The notes: generated by a model not told the origin, from the letters alone. 64,000 nt of DNA from Saprospiraceae bacterium (GCA_022448945.1 JAKVCV010000015.1:84039-148038), one strand, 5' to 3'. Numbered from the stretch's first letter, positions 1 to 8,350 are shown. Numbers and translations: made by a program.

Positions 1-182
1 TAAGCCCTTATCGATAAACTATCATCTATTTTAGCTTCAGTATAGTGATTATAAGCTAAACTTTGGAGAACGACATCCATCAAAAGTGATTCTTTATTTG
101 GATAATCTTGGTCAACGGTTTTAAATGCCAAAACAGCAGAACAAGCAAAAACTAAGAAAAAGCAATATTTTTTATTGAACAT
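1..182 (-). CDS. Tail-specific (carboxy-terminal processing) protease, N-terminal fragment
   Basis: Only the first 60 codons are in the window; the gene runs off the left edge. The start is the ATG at 182-180 on the minus strand. The fragment begins with a signal peptide (MFNKKYCFFLVFACSAVLAF) and continues with a segment of the form LLMDVVLQSLAYNHYTEAKI, which resembles the N-terminal part of Prc/Tsp S41 proteases, where a helical region ending in an H-Y motif precedes the PDZ domain. Such proteases degrade or trim proteins from their C-termini in the periplasm. The catalytic domain is out of view, so the assignment rests on this short match only. A second S41 protease lies at 54038-55684. 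Confidence 0.6.
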   Translation of the reverse strand, partial: MFNKKYCFFLVFACSAVLAFKTVDQDYPNKESLLMDVVLQSLAYNHYTEAKIDDSLSIRA

Positions 183-495
183 AATTATTTAGACTTTATA
201 GAATCTTTATAGCATTATAAAAAATTTTTATTAGATCGTCGATTTACATCTTTCAATGAAAAAAATCTTCTAATTATAGAGAGTTACTGAATATTATACC
301 ACTAAACAACTTAAAAAGCAATTAATAGGGTTTTTTAACTACTATTTAACAAAAATACTATTAAACTTACACATATTTCTGCCATTTAGCTTTGAAGTTG
401 TTTTTTTTTTAAATTTTATATTCAAAAAGGCAAAGTTTAAATTATATATGGGGTATTTAAACCCTTAACTCTATTTTATACCTAAAACCAAATCT
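183..495. other. Intergenic region between divergent genes
   Basis: This 313-base stretch separates the protease on the minus strand from the DUF4286 gene on the plus strand. It is very AT-rich, with a T10 run around 403-412, and must hold both promoters. I see no clear TAnnTTTG element, hairpin or small gene. Confidence 0.5.
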
Positions 496-801
496 ATGAT
501 TATTTACAATGTTACAGTAAAAATTAATAATGAAGTGCACTCTGATTGGTTAGAATGGATGAAGAAGGTGCATGTAGCAGATGTTATGCAAACAGGATAT
601 TTTATTAGCAATCAAATTGCCAGAGTTCTAGGGCAAGACGAAACTGATGGCATCACTTATGCAATACAATACATATGTAATGACATGAAGGCTCTTCATG
701 AATATACAATTAACGAAGCACCTGCACTTCAAAAAGAACACACAGAAAGATATCAGGGTAAATTTGTAGCATACAGAACATTATTAGAAATTATAAGCTA
801 A
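496..801 (+). CDS. DUF4286 family protein
   Basis: A 101-residue soluble protein beginning MIIYNVTVKIN, followed by a region with W-L-x-W-M and H-V-x-D-V-M. This is the layout of DUF4286, a small ferredoxin-like alpha/beta family common in Bacteroidota that has no established function. The length matches the family (about 100 residues). There is no signal peptide or membrane segment, so it is expected in the cytoplasm. It stands alone between two gaps of more than 300 bases, so the context gives no functional clue. Confidence 0.75.
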   Translation: MIIYNVTVKINNEVHSDWLEWMKKVHVADVMQTGYFISNQIARVLGQDETDGITYAIQYICNDMKALHEYTINEAPALQKEHTERYQGKFVAYRTLLEIIS

Positions 802-1201
802 TAATTAATTAGAAATAACTAACTCATTAAATTGAAAATTTATATCCAATTCTGATTTACAAAACTTATTAACCCCAATAAAATTTTCTTTTGTTAAAAA
901 AATGAGGTGGATTTATCGATTGAAATTAATTAACTTTTAAAGTTTTATAAGTTGAAAATATAAAAAAGAAACAAATTTTTAGTTTAAGCGCAGTGATAGC
1001 TAAGTTGTTACTAATTAAGATATTTTAAACCTTAATGCTTCATAAGAGAACAGGAAAAAATAGCTTTTTTGTCAAATTTCAAAAAAAAATATGATTTTCG
1101 GATTTATAGCCTTATTTTTGCAGTTTATATAAACATATACAAATCACCATTGTATCAATAAATTAATTATCTGACCAAAATATAAGACTATAATACTAAC
1201 T
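802..1201. other. Intergenic region with a -7-like element
   Basis: 400 bases with no supportable gene. A TAnnTTTG element (TATTTTTG, 1113-1120) lies 81 bases before the HAD gene and could be its promoter. The TTTG expected 19 bases upstream is not present, so it is a weak promoter or a chance match. Confidence 0.4.
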
Positions 1202-1627
1202 ATGGCCAAGAAACTCAAAGAATTAAAAGACTCAGAAGGAAATCTAATTAGTCCAATTTTACCCGATGGCGTAAAAAATTATCTTATAGATATTGATGGC
1301 ACAATTACAGATGATGTGCCCAATGAAGAACCAGAACGGATGGGAACTTGTGTTCCGTATCCAGATGCATTAGAAACATTAAATAAATGGTATGAACAAG
1401 GGCATTATATTTGTTTCTTTACATCTAGAACAGAATCACATCGTGAAATTACGGAGAAGTGGTTAAAGAAAACAGGATTTAAATATCACAGCCTTCTGAT
1501 GGGTAAACCTCGTGGTGGAAATTATCATTGGATAGACAATCATATGGTTAAAGCAACACGATTCAAAGGAAAATTTACTGATTTAATTTTAAAAGAAAAG
1601 AAAATTGAAGTCTTTAATGATGATTAA
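1202..1627 (+). CDS. HAD-superfamily phosphatase-like protein
   Basis: A 141-residue protein with the HAD core motifs: motif I DIDGTI with D30 (nucleophile) and D32, motif II at T74 in FFTSR, a candidate motif III lysine at K102 (GKPRGG), and an acidic motif IV around D112 (WIDN). It has no large cap domain. The family acts on phosphoesters through a phospho-aspartate intermediate. Close relatives in Bacteroidota are often labelled phosphoheptose isomerase, a name the motifs here do not support, so the substrate is unknown. There is no signal peptide; it is likely cytoplasmic. It sits just upstream of rpmH but has its own leader and a 141-base gap before rpmH. Confidence 0.7.
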   Translation: MAKKLKELKDSEGNLISPILPDGVKNYLIDIDGTITDDVPNEEPERMGTCVPYPDALETLNKWYEQGHYICFFTSRTESHREITEKWLKKTGFKYHSLLMGKPRGGNYHWIDNHMVKATRFKGKFTDLILKEKKIEVFNDD

Positions 1628-1679
1628 CATGTAAATAATTATTGATTTTATATTTCTATTTAAATCATCAGGATTTACA

Positions 1680-1710
1680 TTTGGAAACTATTTTTTTATT
1701 TCTATCTTTG
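1680..1710 (+). promoter_or_regulatory. Bacteroidota-type housekeeping promoter of rpmH
   Basis: TTTG at 1680-1683, exactly 19 bases, then TATCTTTG (TAnnTTTG) at 1703-1710. This is a perfect match to the -33/-7 consensus of the Bacteroidota primary sigma factor. Transcription would start a few bases after 1710, giving a leader of about 35 bases before the rpmH ATG. Confidence 0.85.
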
Positions 1711-1752
1711 TACTCGCTTTAAAAACAGAAAACTATTAAATAGGACATAATA

Positions 1753-1911
1753 ATGAAACGAACATTTCAACCATCGAAGCGCAAGCGTAAAAACAAACAT
1801 GGTTTTCGAGAACGCATGAGTAGTAAAAACGGTCGCCGTGTACTAGCTAGCCGTCGCAAAAAAGGGCGCAAACAATTGACTGTTTCTGACGAAAAACATG
1901 GTTTAAAATAA
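1753..1911 (+). CDS. rpmH: 50S ribosomal protein L34
   Basis: A 52-residue very basic protein beginning [20 protein letters not shown] and containing [12 protein letters not shown], the signature of bacterial L34, a component of the large ribosomal subunit. The usual length is 44-52 residues. It starts at the ATG after an A-rich leader and ends at TAA. It is followed by rnpA and yidD in the order conserved across bacteria, but a strong terminator hairpin at 1945-1973 separates it from rnpA, so part of the transcripts probably end there to give extra rpmH mRNA. Confidence 0.97.
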   Translation: MKRTFQPSKRKRKNKHGFRERMSSKNGRRVLASRRKKGRKQLTVSDEKHGLK

Positions 1912-1944
1912 TTTTATTGCTTTGATATGAAGTAATAAAACATT

Positions 1945-1980
1945 TCGTCTAGCTACAATATGTGGCTAGACGAATTTTAT
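1945..1980 (+). terminator. Stem-loop between rpmH and rnpA
   Basis: Arms TCGTCTAGCTAC (1945-1956) and GTGGCTAGACGA (1962-1973) form a 12-bp stem with one G-T pair and a 5-base loop, followed by ATTTTATTGTTG. It could end rpmH transcripts fully or partly. The T-tract is interrupted, so attenuation is as likely as full termination. Confidence 0.65.
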
Positions 1981-2047
1981 TGTTGTGGACTTCTGTCTCT
2001 TGTGCTTAGATTGTTCACAATTCTAATAATTATTAATTACTTCAATC

Positions 2048-2452
2048 ATGAGCTTAAGCCCCAAAAAAAGCTTCACAAAATCGGAGCGATTAAAGAGCAA
2101 AAAACAAATAGGGTTATTGTTTAAAAACAAACAAAGTATTGGCATATATCCTTTAAGGATTTTCTGGGCTGAAACTGATATCCAACAAACTTCCTATCCT
2201 GCAAAAGCAACTTTCAGCGTATCAAAAAAAACCTTCAAAAAAGCAGTTAAACGTAATTTCTACAAACGATTGATGCGAGAAGTATACCGTAAACACAAAC
2301 ACATACTCTACCAAAAATTACAAAAAGAAAAAAAAACTATAAATTTACTATTACTTTATGTAGGTAAAGATGATAGCAATTACGAGCTTATTGAAAAAAA
2401 ATACTTGCTCTTAATAGATGAATTCTTTTCGAAATTAATGGTTAAAAAATGA
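2048..2452 (+). CDS. rnpA: Ribonuclease P protein component
   Basis: A 134-residue basic protein that, with the RNase P RNA, removes 5' leaders from pre-tRNAs. The family signature is visible in [15 protein letters not shown], which matches the conserved RNR-type helix that contacts the RNA. Length and position after rpmH fit. The stop codon overlaps the start of yidD by four bases (ATGA), so the two are translationally coupled. Confidence 0.95.
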   Translation: MSLSPKKSFTKSERLKSKKQIGLLFKNKQSIGIYPLRIFWAETDIQQTSYPAKATFSVSKKTFKKAVKRNFYKRLMREVYRKHKHILYQKLQKEKKTINLLLLYVGKDDSNYELIEKKYLLLIDEFFSKLMVKK

Positions 2453-2700
2453 AAAAGTTTATAACACTTATATATTTACCATTTAAAATTTTAGGGTTCC
2501 TGTTGATTATTGTAATTAAATTTTATCAACTTGCCATTTCACCAATTCTTCCTTCTTCCTGTCGTTATACTCCTACATGTTCGAGCTATAGTCTTGAGGC
2601 GATTAAAAAATATGGGCCTCTAAAAGGTTGTTATTTAGCAATTCGTCGTATCTTGCGTTGTAGCCCTTGGGGAGGACATGGACATGATCCGGTTCCGTGA
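2449..2700 (+). CDS. yidD: Membrane protein insertion efficiency factor YidD
   Basis: An 83-residue protein with an N-terminal hydrophobic segment (about residues 8-28) and the family's cysteine-rich core: [20 protein letters not shown], then [14 protein letters not shown] near the C-terminus. YidD sits at the inner membrane and helps YidC-dependent insertion. It overlaps rnpA by four bases, the common arrangement. No yidC/oxaA gene follows here; a lipoprotein gene begins 33 bases later. Confidence 0.95.
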   Translation: MKKFITLIYLPFKILGFLLIIVIKFYQLAISPILPSSCRYTPTCSSYSLEAIKKYGPLKGCYLAIRRILRCSPWGGHGHDPVP

Positions 2701-2733
2701 ATAGAAATTAATTTAGGCTTTAAAAATACTTAA

Positions 2734-3060
2734 ATGAAACATCTTACTTATGGTATAATTACTTTTTTTTTTCCTGTTGTCTTGCTCATTAGTTGTGGTG
2801 AGAAACCAGCAGAAGAGTATGCAAAAAAATTCTGTATCTGTTCAAAAAACTTATCTGAAGCAGTAAACCAAGTAAAATTAGGCAACATTTCCCAAGATAG
2901 ATTTAATCAAATTTCAAAAGAACACGAAACTTGTATGGGAGACAATGACCCCCTAAAATCCCTTAAAGAAAATCCCGCTAAACAAGAACAATTCAAAGCA
3001 GATTTTCTTAAAGAATTAGAAATACAATGCCCTGATATAGCTCGTAATATGGGGTTTTAA
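2734..3060 (+). CDS. Small lipoprotein of unknown function
   Basis: 108 residues with a lipoprotein signal ending in the lipobox L-L-I-S-C. The mature part contains C-x-C (CICS), a third cysteine (ETC) and a fourth near the C-terminus (IQCPD), so disulphides are possible. I do not recognise a family. It lies 33 bases after yidD and 15 bases before the acyltransferase, so it is probably co-transcribed with them. Its role in the envelope is inferred only from the signal. Confidence 0.75.
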   Translation: MKHLTYGIITFFFPVVLLISCGEKPAEEYAKKFCICSKNLSEAVNQVKLGNISQDRFNQISKEHETCMGDNDPLKSLKENPAKQEQFKADFLKELEIQCPDIARNMGF

Positions 3061-3075
3061 TAAAATAATTAAGAT

Positions 3076-3693
3076 ATGAAAATATTGAGTAAAGCTTTTC
3101 TTAAAGCAATAGGATGGACTTTAGACGATAATGCACCAGATGAAATATTTGAAAAATGTGTTTTGATTTGTGCACCACATACATCAAATTGGGATTATCC
3201 TCTTGCCGTTGCAATGATGGACATTCTTGGAATAAAAGCTCGATATGCTCTGAAAAAAGAACTCATGGTTTTCCCGCAAAGTGTCATTTTCAAAACACTA
3301 GGAGGCATATCTATAGACAGAAGCCCACGAAAAGAAGGTGAAGAACGACCAAGTACCGTTCAGGTTATTGCTGACTTATTTGACAAACACGATAAATTAT
3401 GCCTTTTGATTGCTTCAGAAGGGTCTCGATCATTACGCGAAGAATGGAAAACGGGATTCTACTATATTGCCCTTAAAGCAAAAGTACCTATCTGTTTAGG
3501 ATATCTCAATTATGAAACTAAAAGTGGTGGCTTTGGCAATATTTTCTATCCAAGTGGTGATCTTCAATCAGACATGGAAAAAATTATGCTTTTCTATGAA
3601 GATAAGGTGGGGAAAAAACCTGAAAAATTTTGTCTAGACAAACGATTTTACAAAGGACCTGAACAAACAATAACAAAAGAAAAAAATCAATAA
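3076..3693 (+). CDS. 1-acyl-glycerol-3-phosphate acyltransferase-like protein
   Basis: 205 residues with the HxxxxD acyltransferase motif as H-T-S-N-W-D near residue 35, and a second block G-G-I-S-I-D-R around residue 78, as in the PlsC superfamily, plus an E-G-S-R-S block near 115 corresponding to motif III (EGTR/S). Members transfer acyl chains to glycerolipids or related acceptors at the membrane. The protein is shorter than canonical PlsC and has no obvious membrane span, so the acceptor is uncertain. Closely spaced genes on both sides (15 and 11 bases) indicate one operon with yidD and the SdiA-regulated-like gene. Confidence 0.8.
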   Translation: MKILSKAFLKAIGWTLDDNAPDEIFEKCVLICAPHTSNWDYPLAVAMMDILGIKARYALKKELMVFPQSVIFKTLGGISIDRSPRKEGEERPSTVQVIADLFDKHDKLCLLIASEGSRSLREEWKTGFYYIALKAKVPICLGYLNYETKSGGFGNIFYPSGDLQSDMEKIMLFYEDKVGKKPEKFCLDKRFYKGPEQTITKEKNQ

Positions 3694-3704
3694 TTTTAGG
3701 TGTC

Positions 3705-4664
3705 ATGTTGTATTCTTTTAATAAAAAACCTCATAGAATGATCCCGTTCTTCTTGATTCTCGCTCTCTTTTATTTCGAATGCAAAAATAGTGTAGAAAAG
3801 AAATCTTCTGCTAATACCTCAATAACTGCCAAAGACTCTTTTCGCTATGACCTTAATGAACCAAACACCAAATTCAAACTGACCAAAAAACTAAAAGAAA
3901 TATCTGGTTTAACATGTTACAAAGATAAGTGGTTGTTTGCTGTTCAGGATGAACGTGGAGCAATGTATCGTATTGATATAAAATCAGGCGAAATAAAAGA
4001 TGTAATTAAATTTTATGGAGATGGAGATTTTGAAGGAATAGCGTCGAATGATAGTATTTTTTATGTTATTAGAGCAGATGGAGTCCTTTTTAAAATTAAT
4101 GACTGGGAAAAGAAAAAGAAAATTAAATCCAAAAAAATTAAAACTCATTTAGGCTCAATTAATGATACTGAAGGGCTTGCTTACGACCCTGTTTCCAACG
4201 ACTTGATAATTGCATGTAAAGGTTCGTCTGCAATTGGATATGAAGCTCATAAATCGCGTTCCGTTTATGCTTACGATCTTGATTCTGCAAACTTCAATAT
4301 CACTCCAGTTTGTACAATAACAAGAAAAAAATTTAAAAAATTCATCAAAGAAAATTTTGCTAATAACCCGGAATATAAACCTTATAAAAAAGAAATAAAA
4401 GAAGCAAAAAAAAGTATTATTATTAAACCCTCAGCTATTGCAGTACATCCAATTACTAAAAACTATTATATACTATCCGCGATAAGCAACACACTAATTG
4501 TTATGGATCGCAGCAGTAACATAAAGCACATAAAAAGACTTTCAAAAAAACAATTTGAACAAGCTGAAGGTATCGCTTTTAGCACTGATGGTGATCTGTT
4601 TATTTCTTCAGAAGGACTGAAGAAAAAAGCCCGTATTTACAAATTCGATTATATCCCGAAATAA
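3705..4664 (+). CDS. SdiA-regulated-like beta-propeller protein, exported
   Basis: 319 residues. The N-terminus has a hydrophobic segment (about residues 12-24) ending near a cysteine (YFECKN); the residue before Cys is Glu, so lipidation is doubtful. The rest resembles the SdiA-regulated family: K-E-I-S-G-L-T-C, D-F-E-G-I-A, D-T-E-G-L-A-Y and E-G-I-A-F are the recurring blade motifs of this propeller fold. The function of the family is not settled; phytase-like or esterase-like activities have been suggested for related propellers. It is the last gene of the rnpA-yidD run. Confidence 0.75.
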   Translation: MLYSFNKKPHRMIPFFLILALFYFECKNSVEKKSSANTSITAKDSFRYDLNEPNTKFKLTKKLKEISGLTCYKDKWLFAVQDERGAMYRIDIKSGEIKDVIKFYGDGDFEGIASNDSIFYVIRADGVLFKINDWEKKKKIKSKKIKTHLGSINDTEGLAYDPVSNDLIIACKGSSAIGYEAHKSRSVYAYDLDSANFNITPVCTITRKKFKKFIKENFANNPEYKPYKKEIKEAKKSIIIKPSAIAVHPITKNYYILSAISNTLIVMDRSSNIKHIKRLSKKQFEQAEGIAFSTDGDLFISSEGLKKKARIYKFDYIPK

Positions 4665-4811
4665 TTATTTTCAAATATAATATTAGTTTGCTTGTCCCAT
4701 ATTATCTAATTTATGAATTTTCTTCCATTTTCAACAGTACTTTTGTCCACTAGCATTAGTGCCTATTATTAAAGCAATATATTAGTTAATTGTATATCTT
4801 AATTAAAAAAA

Positions 4812-6257
4812 TTATGATTCAGCAAGAGCGATCATCAAACTTTCGAGTTTCTTTTTCATAACAAAACCTGAACAAGAATAATTATTAACAATAATACTAA
4901 AAGAAAGTAATTTACCAGACTGTGTATTAACATAACCTGTATAACTTCGAATTCGATTCATTGAACCACTTTTTGCACGTATATTGTTTTCAGCTGCAGA
5001 ATTACGGCAAATATTTTTTAATGTGCCAGTACGACCGGCAATAGCTAATTGATTATAAAAATCATTAAACGATTTTTTATCAAGATACATTTTACGCATA
5101 ATCTCAGCAAACGTTTTGGCGGAGACACCATTTCTTGCAGATAATCCACAACCATCTTTCATAAAAAATCCTTCCATATCTAACCCTCGGCTTTTCCAAA
5201 ACTCATTTACTGCAGCAATACCATTATTTGTACGCCCAACACCTTTTTTCTTTACTCCAATTGTTTTTAAGAATGCTTCACAATACATATTTCGACTACG
5301 TTCATTTACATGTTTGCAAATCACAGATAATTTTGGAGACTTATGCGTATGAAATGTAGTTCTATCTTCTAGTTTTTTGAACATTCTTTGAGTAGTTTCC
5401 TTTTTGGAAACTGGTACGCCACTATTTATAAGAGAATTTCGCAAATCGTGTGCACATAAAAAAGCCGGGTCTGGAATAGCACCTTTAATATCAAAAACAC
5501 CACTACCTCTAGGTATCGTACCCCTTATTATAGCATTTGTTCCAAATGGAGCAGAAAAAACATAAGCATTGTCTCCACTCCTACTTCCTGAACTAGTAAC
5601 ACGATTATCAATATTTAGATTTGGAACTTTAGGAACTATACTACTGATTTTAGGAGTCCCCCCATAATTCTTATTCTTTTCAAAATTGATATAATACAAA
5701 TTATCATGGTAATTTAATCCACATGAGCCTGCACCATAATGGTTACCTATGTCGCCCCACTGCCAGGTTGAAATAAGTACCTCATCATCAAAATGACTTG
5801 CATCTCCTATAATTGCACCTTGGATTTTCTTGATACCTACTTTTTTAATTGCATCAACAAACTCTTTCATTAATAACTCTCTGCTCAAAACACCATCCAT
5901 TATTGGAGATGCAAGACTAGGGTCACCAGCACCTCTAATATATAAGTTCCCATTTAAAGTGCCATTATTTATTTCCCCACTATATTCCAAATAAGTTTTA
6001 AAAATATAATTGCTACCAAGTATGGCCAAAGCACTTCCAGTAGTAATTACCTTCATCGACGAAGCGGGAATCAAAGCTTTTGTGAAATTTCTTTGTGCAA
6101 ATATTTTATTGCTGTCAATATCAATAGCGCAAAATCCTATCGATGCATATTTCAGGTCAATATCTTTTTCTAAAACCTCTAATGCCATTTCAATTTTAGA
6201 TTGAGCTAATATCTGTAAAGACAATGAGAGGGAAATTAATAGTAGGACTTTATTCAT
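4812..6257 (-). CDS. dacB: D-alanyl-D-alanine carboxypeptidase/endopeptidase (PBP4 family)
   Basis: 481 residues with a signal peptide ending near LAQS. The active-site S-x-x-K motif is S66-S-M-K69 (PASSMKVIT). A D-G-C-G-L-S-A-R-N block stands at the second active-site motif, and the third is K-S-G (RAKSGSMN) instead of the more usual K-T-G. The large insertion between the first two motifs is typical of class C low-molecular-mass PBPs of the S13 family. These enzymes trim or open peptidoglycan cross-links in the periplasm. The length fits. It is transcribed alone, convergent with the gene at 3705. Confidence 0.92.
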   Translation of the reverse strand: MNKVLLLISLSLSLQILAQSKIEMALEVLEKDIDLKYASIGFCAIDIDSNKIFAQRNFTKALIPASSMKVITTGSALAILGSNYIFKTYLEYSGEINNGTLNGNLYIRGAGDPSLASPIMDGVLSRELLMKEFVDAIKKVGIKKIQGAIIGDASHFDDEVLISTWQWGDIGNHYGAGSCGLNYHDNLYYINFEKNKNYGGTPKISSIVPKVPNLNIDNRVTSSGSRSGDNAYVFSAPFGTNAIIRGTIPRGSGVFDIKGAIPDPAFLCAHDLRNSLINSGVPVSKKETTQRMFKKLEDRTTFHTHKSPKLSVICKHVNERSRNMYCEAFLKTIGVKKKGVGRTNNGIAAVNEFWKSRGLDMEGFFMKDGCGLSARNGVSAKTFAEIMRKMYLDKKSFNDFYNQLAIAGRTGTLKNICRNSAAENNIRAKSGSMNRIRSYTGYVNTQSGKLLSFSIIVNNYSCSGFVMKKKLESLMIALAES

Positions 6258-6432
6258 TAGGTTTTTTTTAAATTAAAAGCTTATTTACAACTAGGCTTTC
6301 TTTAATCCCAAAAGGTAACTTTTTTTCGTATATACTTAAAATTATAATACATTTTTTATGTGCTTTAGTATTTACAATAAATAAAAGATTTCTTTTGGTG
6401 GATTGCAACATTATAACTAAATTCGTTGTTAA

Positions 6433-6440
6433 TAACTTTG
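6433..6440 (+). promoter_or_regulatory. -7 element upstream of trxA
   Basis: TAACTTTG matches TAnnTTTG and lies 40 bases before the trxA ATG. No TTTG is seen at the expected distance upstream, so only the -7 half is supported. Confidence 0.5.
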
Positions 6441-6480
6441 AAAAATATAATTTGACTTTTTTATAAAACATAACAACAAA

Positions 6481-6801
6481 ATGGCATTAGAATTCACAGA
6501 CAGCAACTTCGAAGAAAAGGTATTACAATCAGAAAAAGTAGCAGTTGTTGATTTTTGGGCACAGTGGTGTGGACCATGTAGAGCAATTGCACCAATAATT
6601 GAAGAACTTGCTTCAGAATATGAAGATTCAGTATTAATAGGAAAAGTTGACGTTGATTCGAATCAAGAACTTGCAATGCAATACAGCATCCGATCTATCC
6701 CTACTATCTTAATTTTAAAAGGTGGTGAGGTTCTTGAAAAACATGTTGGTGCAATTACAAAACCAGCATTACAATCAAAAATTGAACAACATATGGCTTA
6801 A
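6481..6801 (+). CDS. trxA: Thioredoxin
   Basis: 106 residues with the classical active site W-C-G-P-C (C30, C33), the conserved F-W-A-x-W-C lead-in and the cis-proline loop (S-I-P-T). This is a cytoplasmic thiol-disulphide reductase that is normally reduced by thioredoxin reductase. The length matches the family and there is no signal peptide. It stands alone and ends at a strong terminator 30 bases after its stop. Confidence 0.97.
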   Translation: MALEFTDSNFEEKVLQSEKVAVVDFWAQWCGPCRAIAPIIEELASEYEDSVLIGKVDVDSNQELAMQYSIRSIPTILILKGGEVLEKHVGAITKPALQSKIEQHMA

Positions 6802-6830
6802 CCATAAGATTAATACGAAAGGAATATTTA

Positions 6831-6866
6831 AAGTGATAAAAATCAGACGGTTTTTATCACTTTTTT
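6831..6866 (+). terminator. Terminator of trxA
   Basis: A perfect 12-bp stem, AAGTGATAAAAA (6831-6842) with TTTTTATCACTT (6851-6862), with an 8-base loop and a T-run on the 3' side. Confidence 0.85.
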
Positions 6867-7311
6867 ATTTTAATAATAATATGTTTTTAATCACTAGAAG
6901 GAATTTTCTGCAAATTTACTTACTCAAGAACTTCAAAAAAAGCGCATTATGCGCTTATCATAAATGTCCTTTAAAAAGTATTTCAAAATTATAATCTTGA
7001 CTGATTTATATAACATCAAATACCATCCTCTTTAAATCTTGACTTCACTTTTTTAGCCTTGTTAAATATTAACTGAAAGAACATAGGGTTTTATAGAAAT
7101 ACATAATTATTGAGCATATGTTAAGAGATTGATAAAAATTTATCAATCTTTTTTATGTATTTGTATAAAAATTACAATTTCTTCATTTTTAGCGGTTTAA
7201 AATTAGTTCAGCCATGCTTAATCGTGTTAAAAATAGACAAAAATTAAAATTGGCACGCTTTTTTTACACAAACAAATACTACCATTCTTATTAACACAAA
7301 ATTTATCAATT
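6863..7311. other. Gene-free region with two further hairpins
   Basis: About 450 bases without a supportable protein gene. A short stem AAGCGCA/TGCGCTT lies at 6940-6956. A second terminator-like hairpin, AGATTGATAAA (7126-7136) with TTTATCAATCT (7139-7149), is followed by a T-run to 7154. This terminator has no gene in front of it on the plus strand after the trxA terminator, so a small RNA between about 6900 and 7154 is possible. No promoter consensus is evident. Confidence 0.5.
7126..7154 (+). terminator. Orphan intrinsic terminator-like hairpin
   Basis: An 11-bp perfect stem (AGATTGATAAA with TTTATCAATCT) with a two-base centre (an effective loop of four or so), followed by TTTTTT. It could end a small RNA or back up the trxA terminator. 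Confidence 0.6.
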
Positions 7312-7923
7312 ATGAAAAAACTTACTTTTACATTTGGAATAATCATTTTAACTTCATTGACTATTTCAGCACAAAGAGCAAATAATCCAGATCGCCCAGA
7401 TAAAAACGATCAAAATAATAAACGCTACGTACATCCGAATATTTACCACGGTTATTACAACAACCCTAATTGGCATCAGTACAATCAGCAGTCCCACCCC
7501 TATGCCTACCATGGGTATTGCAATAATTATTATGGCAACACTAACAATCATTGTGGTTATTTCAATAATCATCCTGGACATAACAACAGTATAGGATTTG
7601 GTCATTATCAACCCAATAACTTCGGCTGGACTCCAATGTCGCCCTCAGACTTTAATTTAGGATGTAATTCAATCAGAAAAAATCCTTTTGACAGAGATCG
7701 CTTAAATGCTGCTATAAGATTTCTTAGAAACAACTATATCTCTGTAAAACAAGTACGTACAATCATTCAGATGTTCACCTTTGAGAGTACTAAATTAAAA
7801 TTTGCTAAATATGCCTTTCGAAGAACCTATGATATTCGAAATTATTATCTCGTGTTCGATTGTTTAACCTTTAATTCAAGTAAAAAAGAGCTGGACAATT
7901 ACATTAACAGTCAAAACTTATAA
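7312..7923 (+). CDS. Secreted His/Asn/Tyr-rich protein with C-terminal DUF4476 domain
   Basis: 203 residues. A signal peptide ends near S-A-Q (residue 20). Residues about 35-115 are low-complexity and very rich in His, Asn and Tyr, with two cysteines (HGYCNN, HCGYF). Residues about 112-200 match DUF4476: M-S-P-S-D-F then a helical region with S-V-K-Q-V and F-A-K-Y-A-F, ending Y-L-V-F-D-C-L-T-F. DUF4476 is an exported helical domain of unknown function in Bacteroidota. The His-rich linker could bind metal, but that is inference. It is flanked by long AT-rich gaps and has its own terminator. Confidence 0.75.
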   Translation: MKKLTFTFGIIILTSLTISAQRANNPDRPDKNDQNNKRYVHPNIYHGYYNNPNWHQYNQQSHPYAYHGYCNNYYGNTNNHCGYFNNHPGHNNSIGFGHYQPNNFGWTPMSPSDFNLGCNSIRKNPFDRDRLNAAIRFLRNNYISVKQVRTIIQMFTFESTKLKFAKYAFRRTYDIRNYYLVFDCLTFNSSKKELDNYINSQNL

Positions 7924-7965
7924 TCGCAAAGATTAAATATATTCCTTTTCTTTTTTTAACTTTTT

Positions 7966-7990
7966 AAAAGTCACCTTAGGGTGACTTTTT
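7966..7990 (+). terminator. Terminator of the DUF4476 gene
   Basis: AAAAGTCACC (7966-7975) pairs with GGTGACTTTT (7980-7989) around a TTAG loop, with a continuing T-run. Confidence 0.85.
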
Positions 7991-8350
7991 TACGTTCATA
8001 ATTTCTTTACTATTTTTTATTTATAAAAAGCATCTATTAATTTCAAGTATTTATCTTTATTTTGTTAATCCTACATTAAAACCTAATTATTTCTTGCAAG
8101 TTTATATTGTTAAATAACAGTTAAAAAATGTTATTTATTTAAACTTTTATATAAAAAAAAGTCAAAAACTATGACAGTAATGGAGTGTTTTATGGTGATT
8201 CAGGTACATTATCCAAAAAGAATATAAATCAAAAAATCACCATACTGAATATTTAAGCTTTTCTGTTGGCATGGTAACTGCCTATTTAAAATAATAACAG
8301 AAAATTTTACGTGAACAACAGAATGAAAGTTCTGATAAAACGCAGATTTT
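7991..8350 (+). other. AT-rich region and structured leader before the Ig-repeat gene
   Basis: The 360 bases between the terminator and the 992-residue gene hold two inverted repeats. TATGGTGATT (8191-8200) pairs perfectly with AATCACCATA (8235-8244). TTTTCTGTT (8259-8267) pairs with AACAGAAAA (8296-8304) and encloses a GGCA/TGCC stem (8268-8271 with 8279-8282). Together they could fold as a leader RNA ending 46 bases before the ATG. It matches no riboswitch class that I know. Confidence 0.45.

Noticed and set aside
6268..6471. 67-codon frame on the minus strand upstream of trxA
   Set aside because: It overlaps the trxA promoter region, has AT-rich low-complexity composition and no family likeness.
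6722..6994. 90-codon plus-strand frame overlapping the end of trxA
   Set aside because: It runs in another frame through trxA and its terminator hairpin, with biased composition; a shadow.
8152..8253. Open stretch reading D-S-N-G-V-F-Y-G-D-S-G-T-L-S before the Ig-repeat gene
   Set aside because: It looks somewhat protein-like but has no start codon and begins right after an in-frame stop; too short to call a gene fragment.
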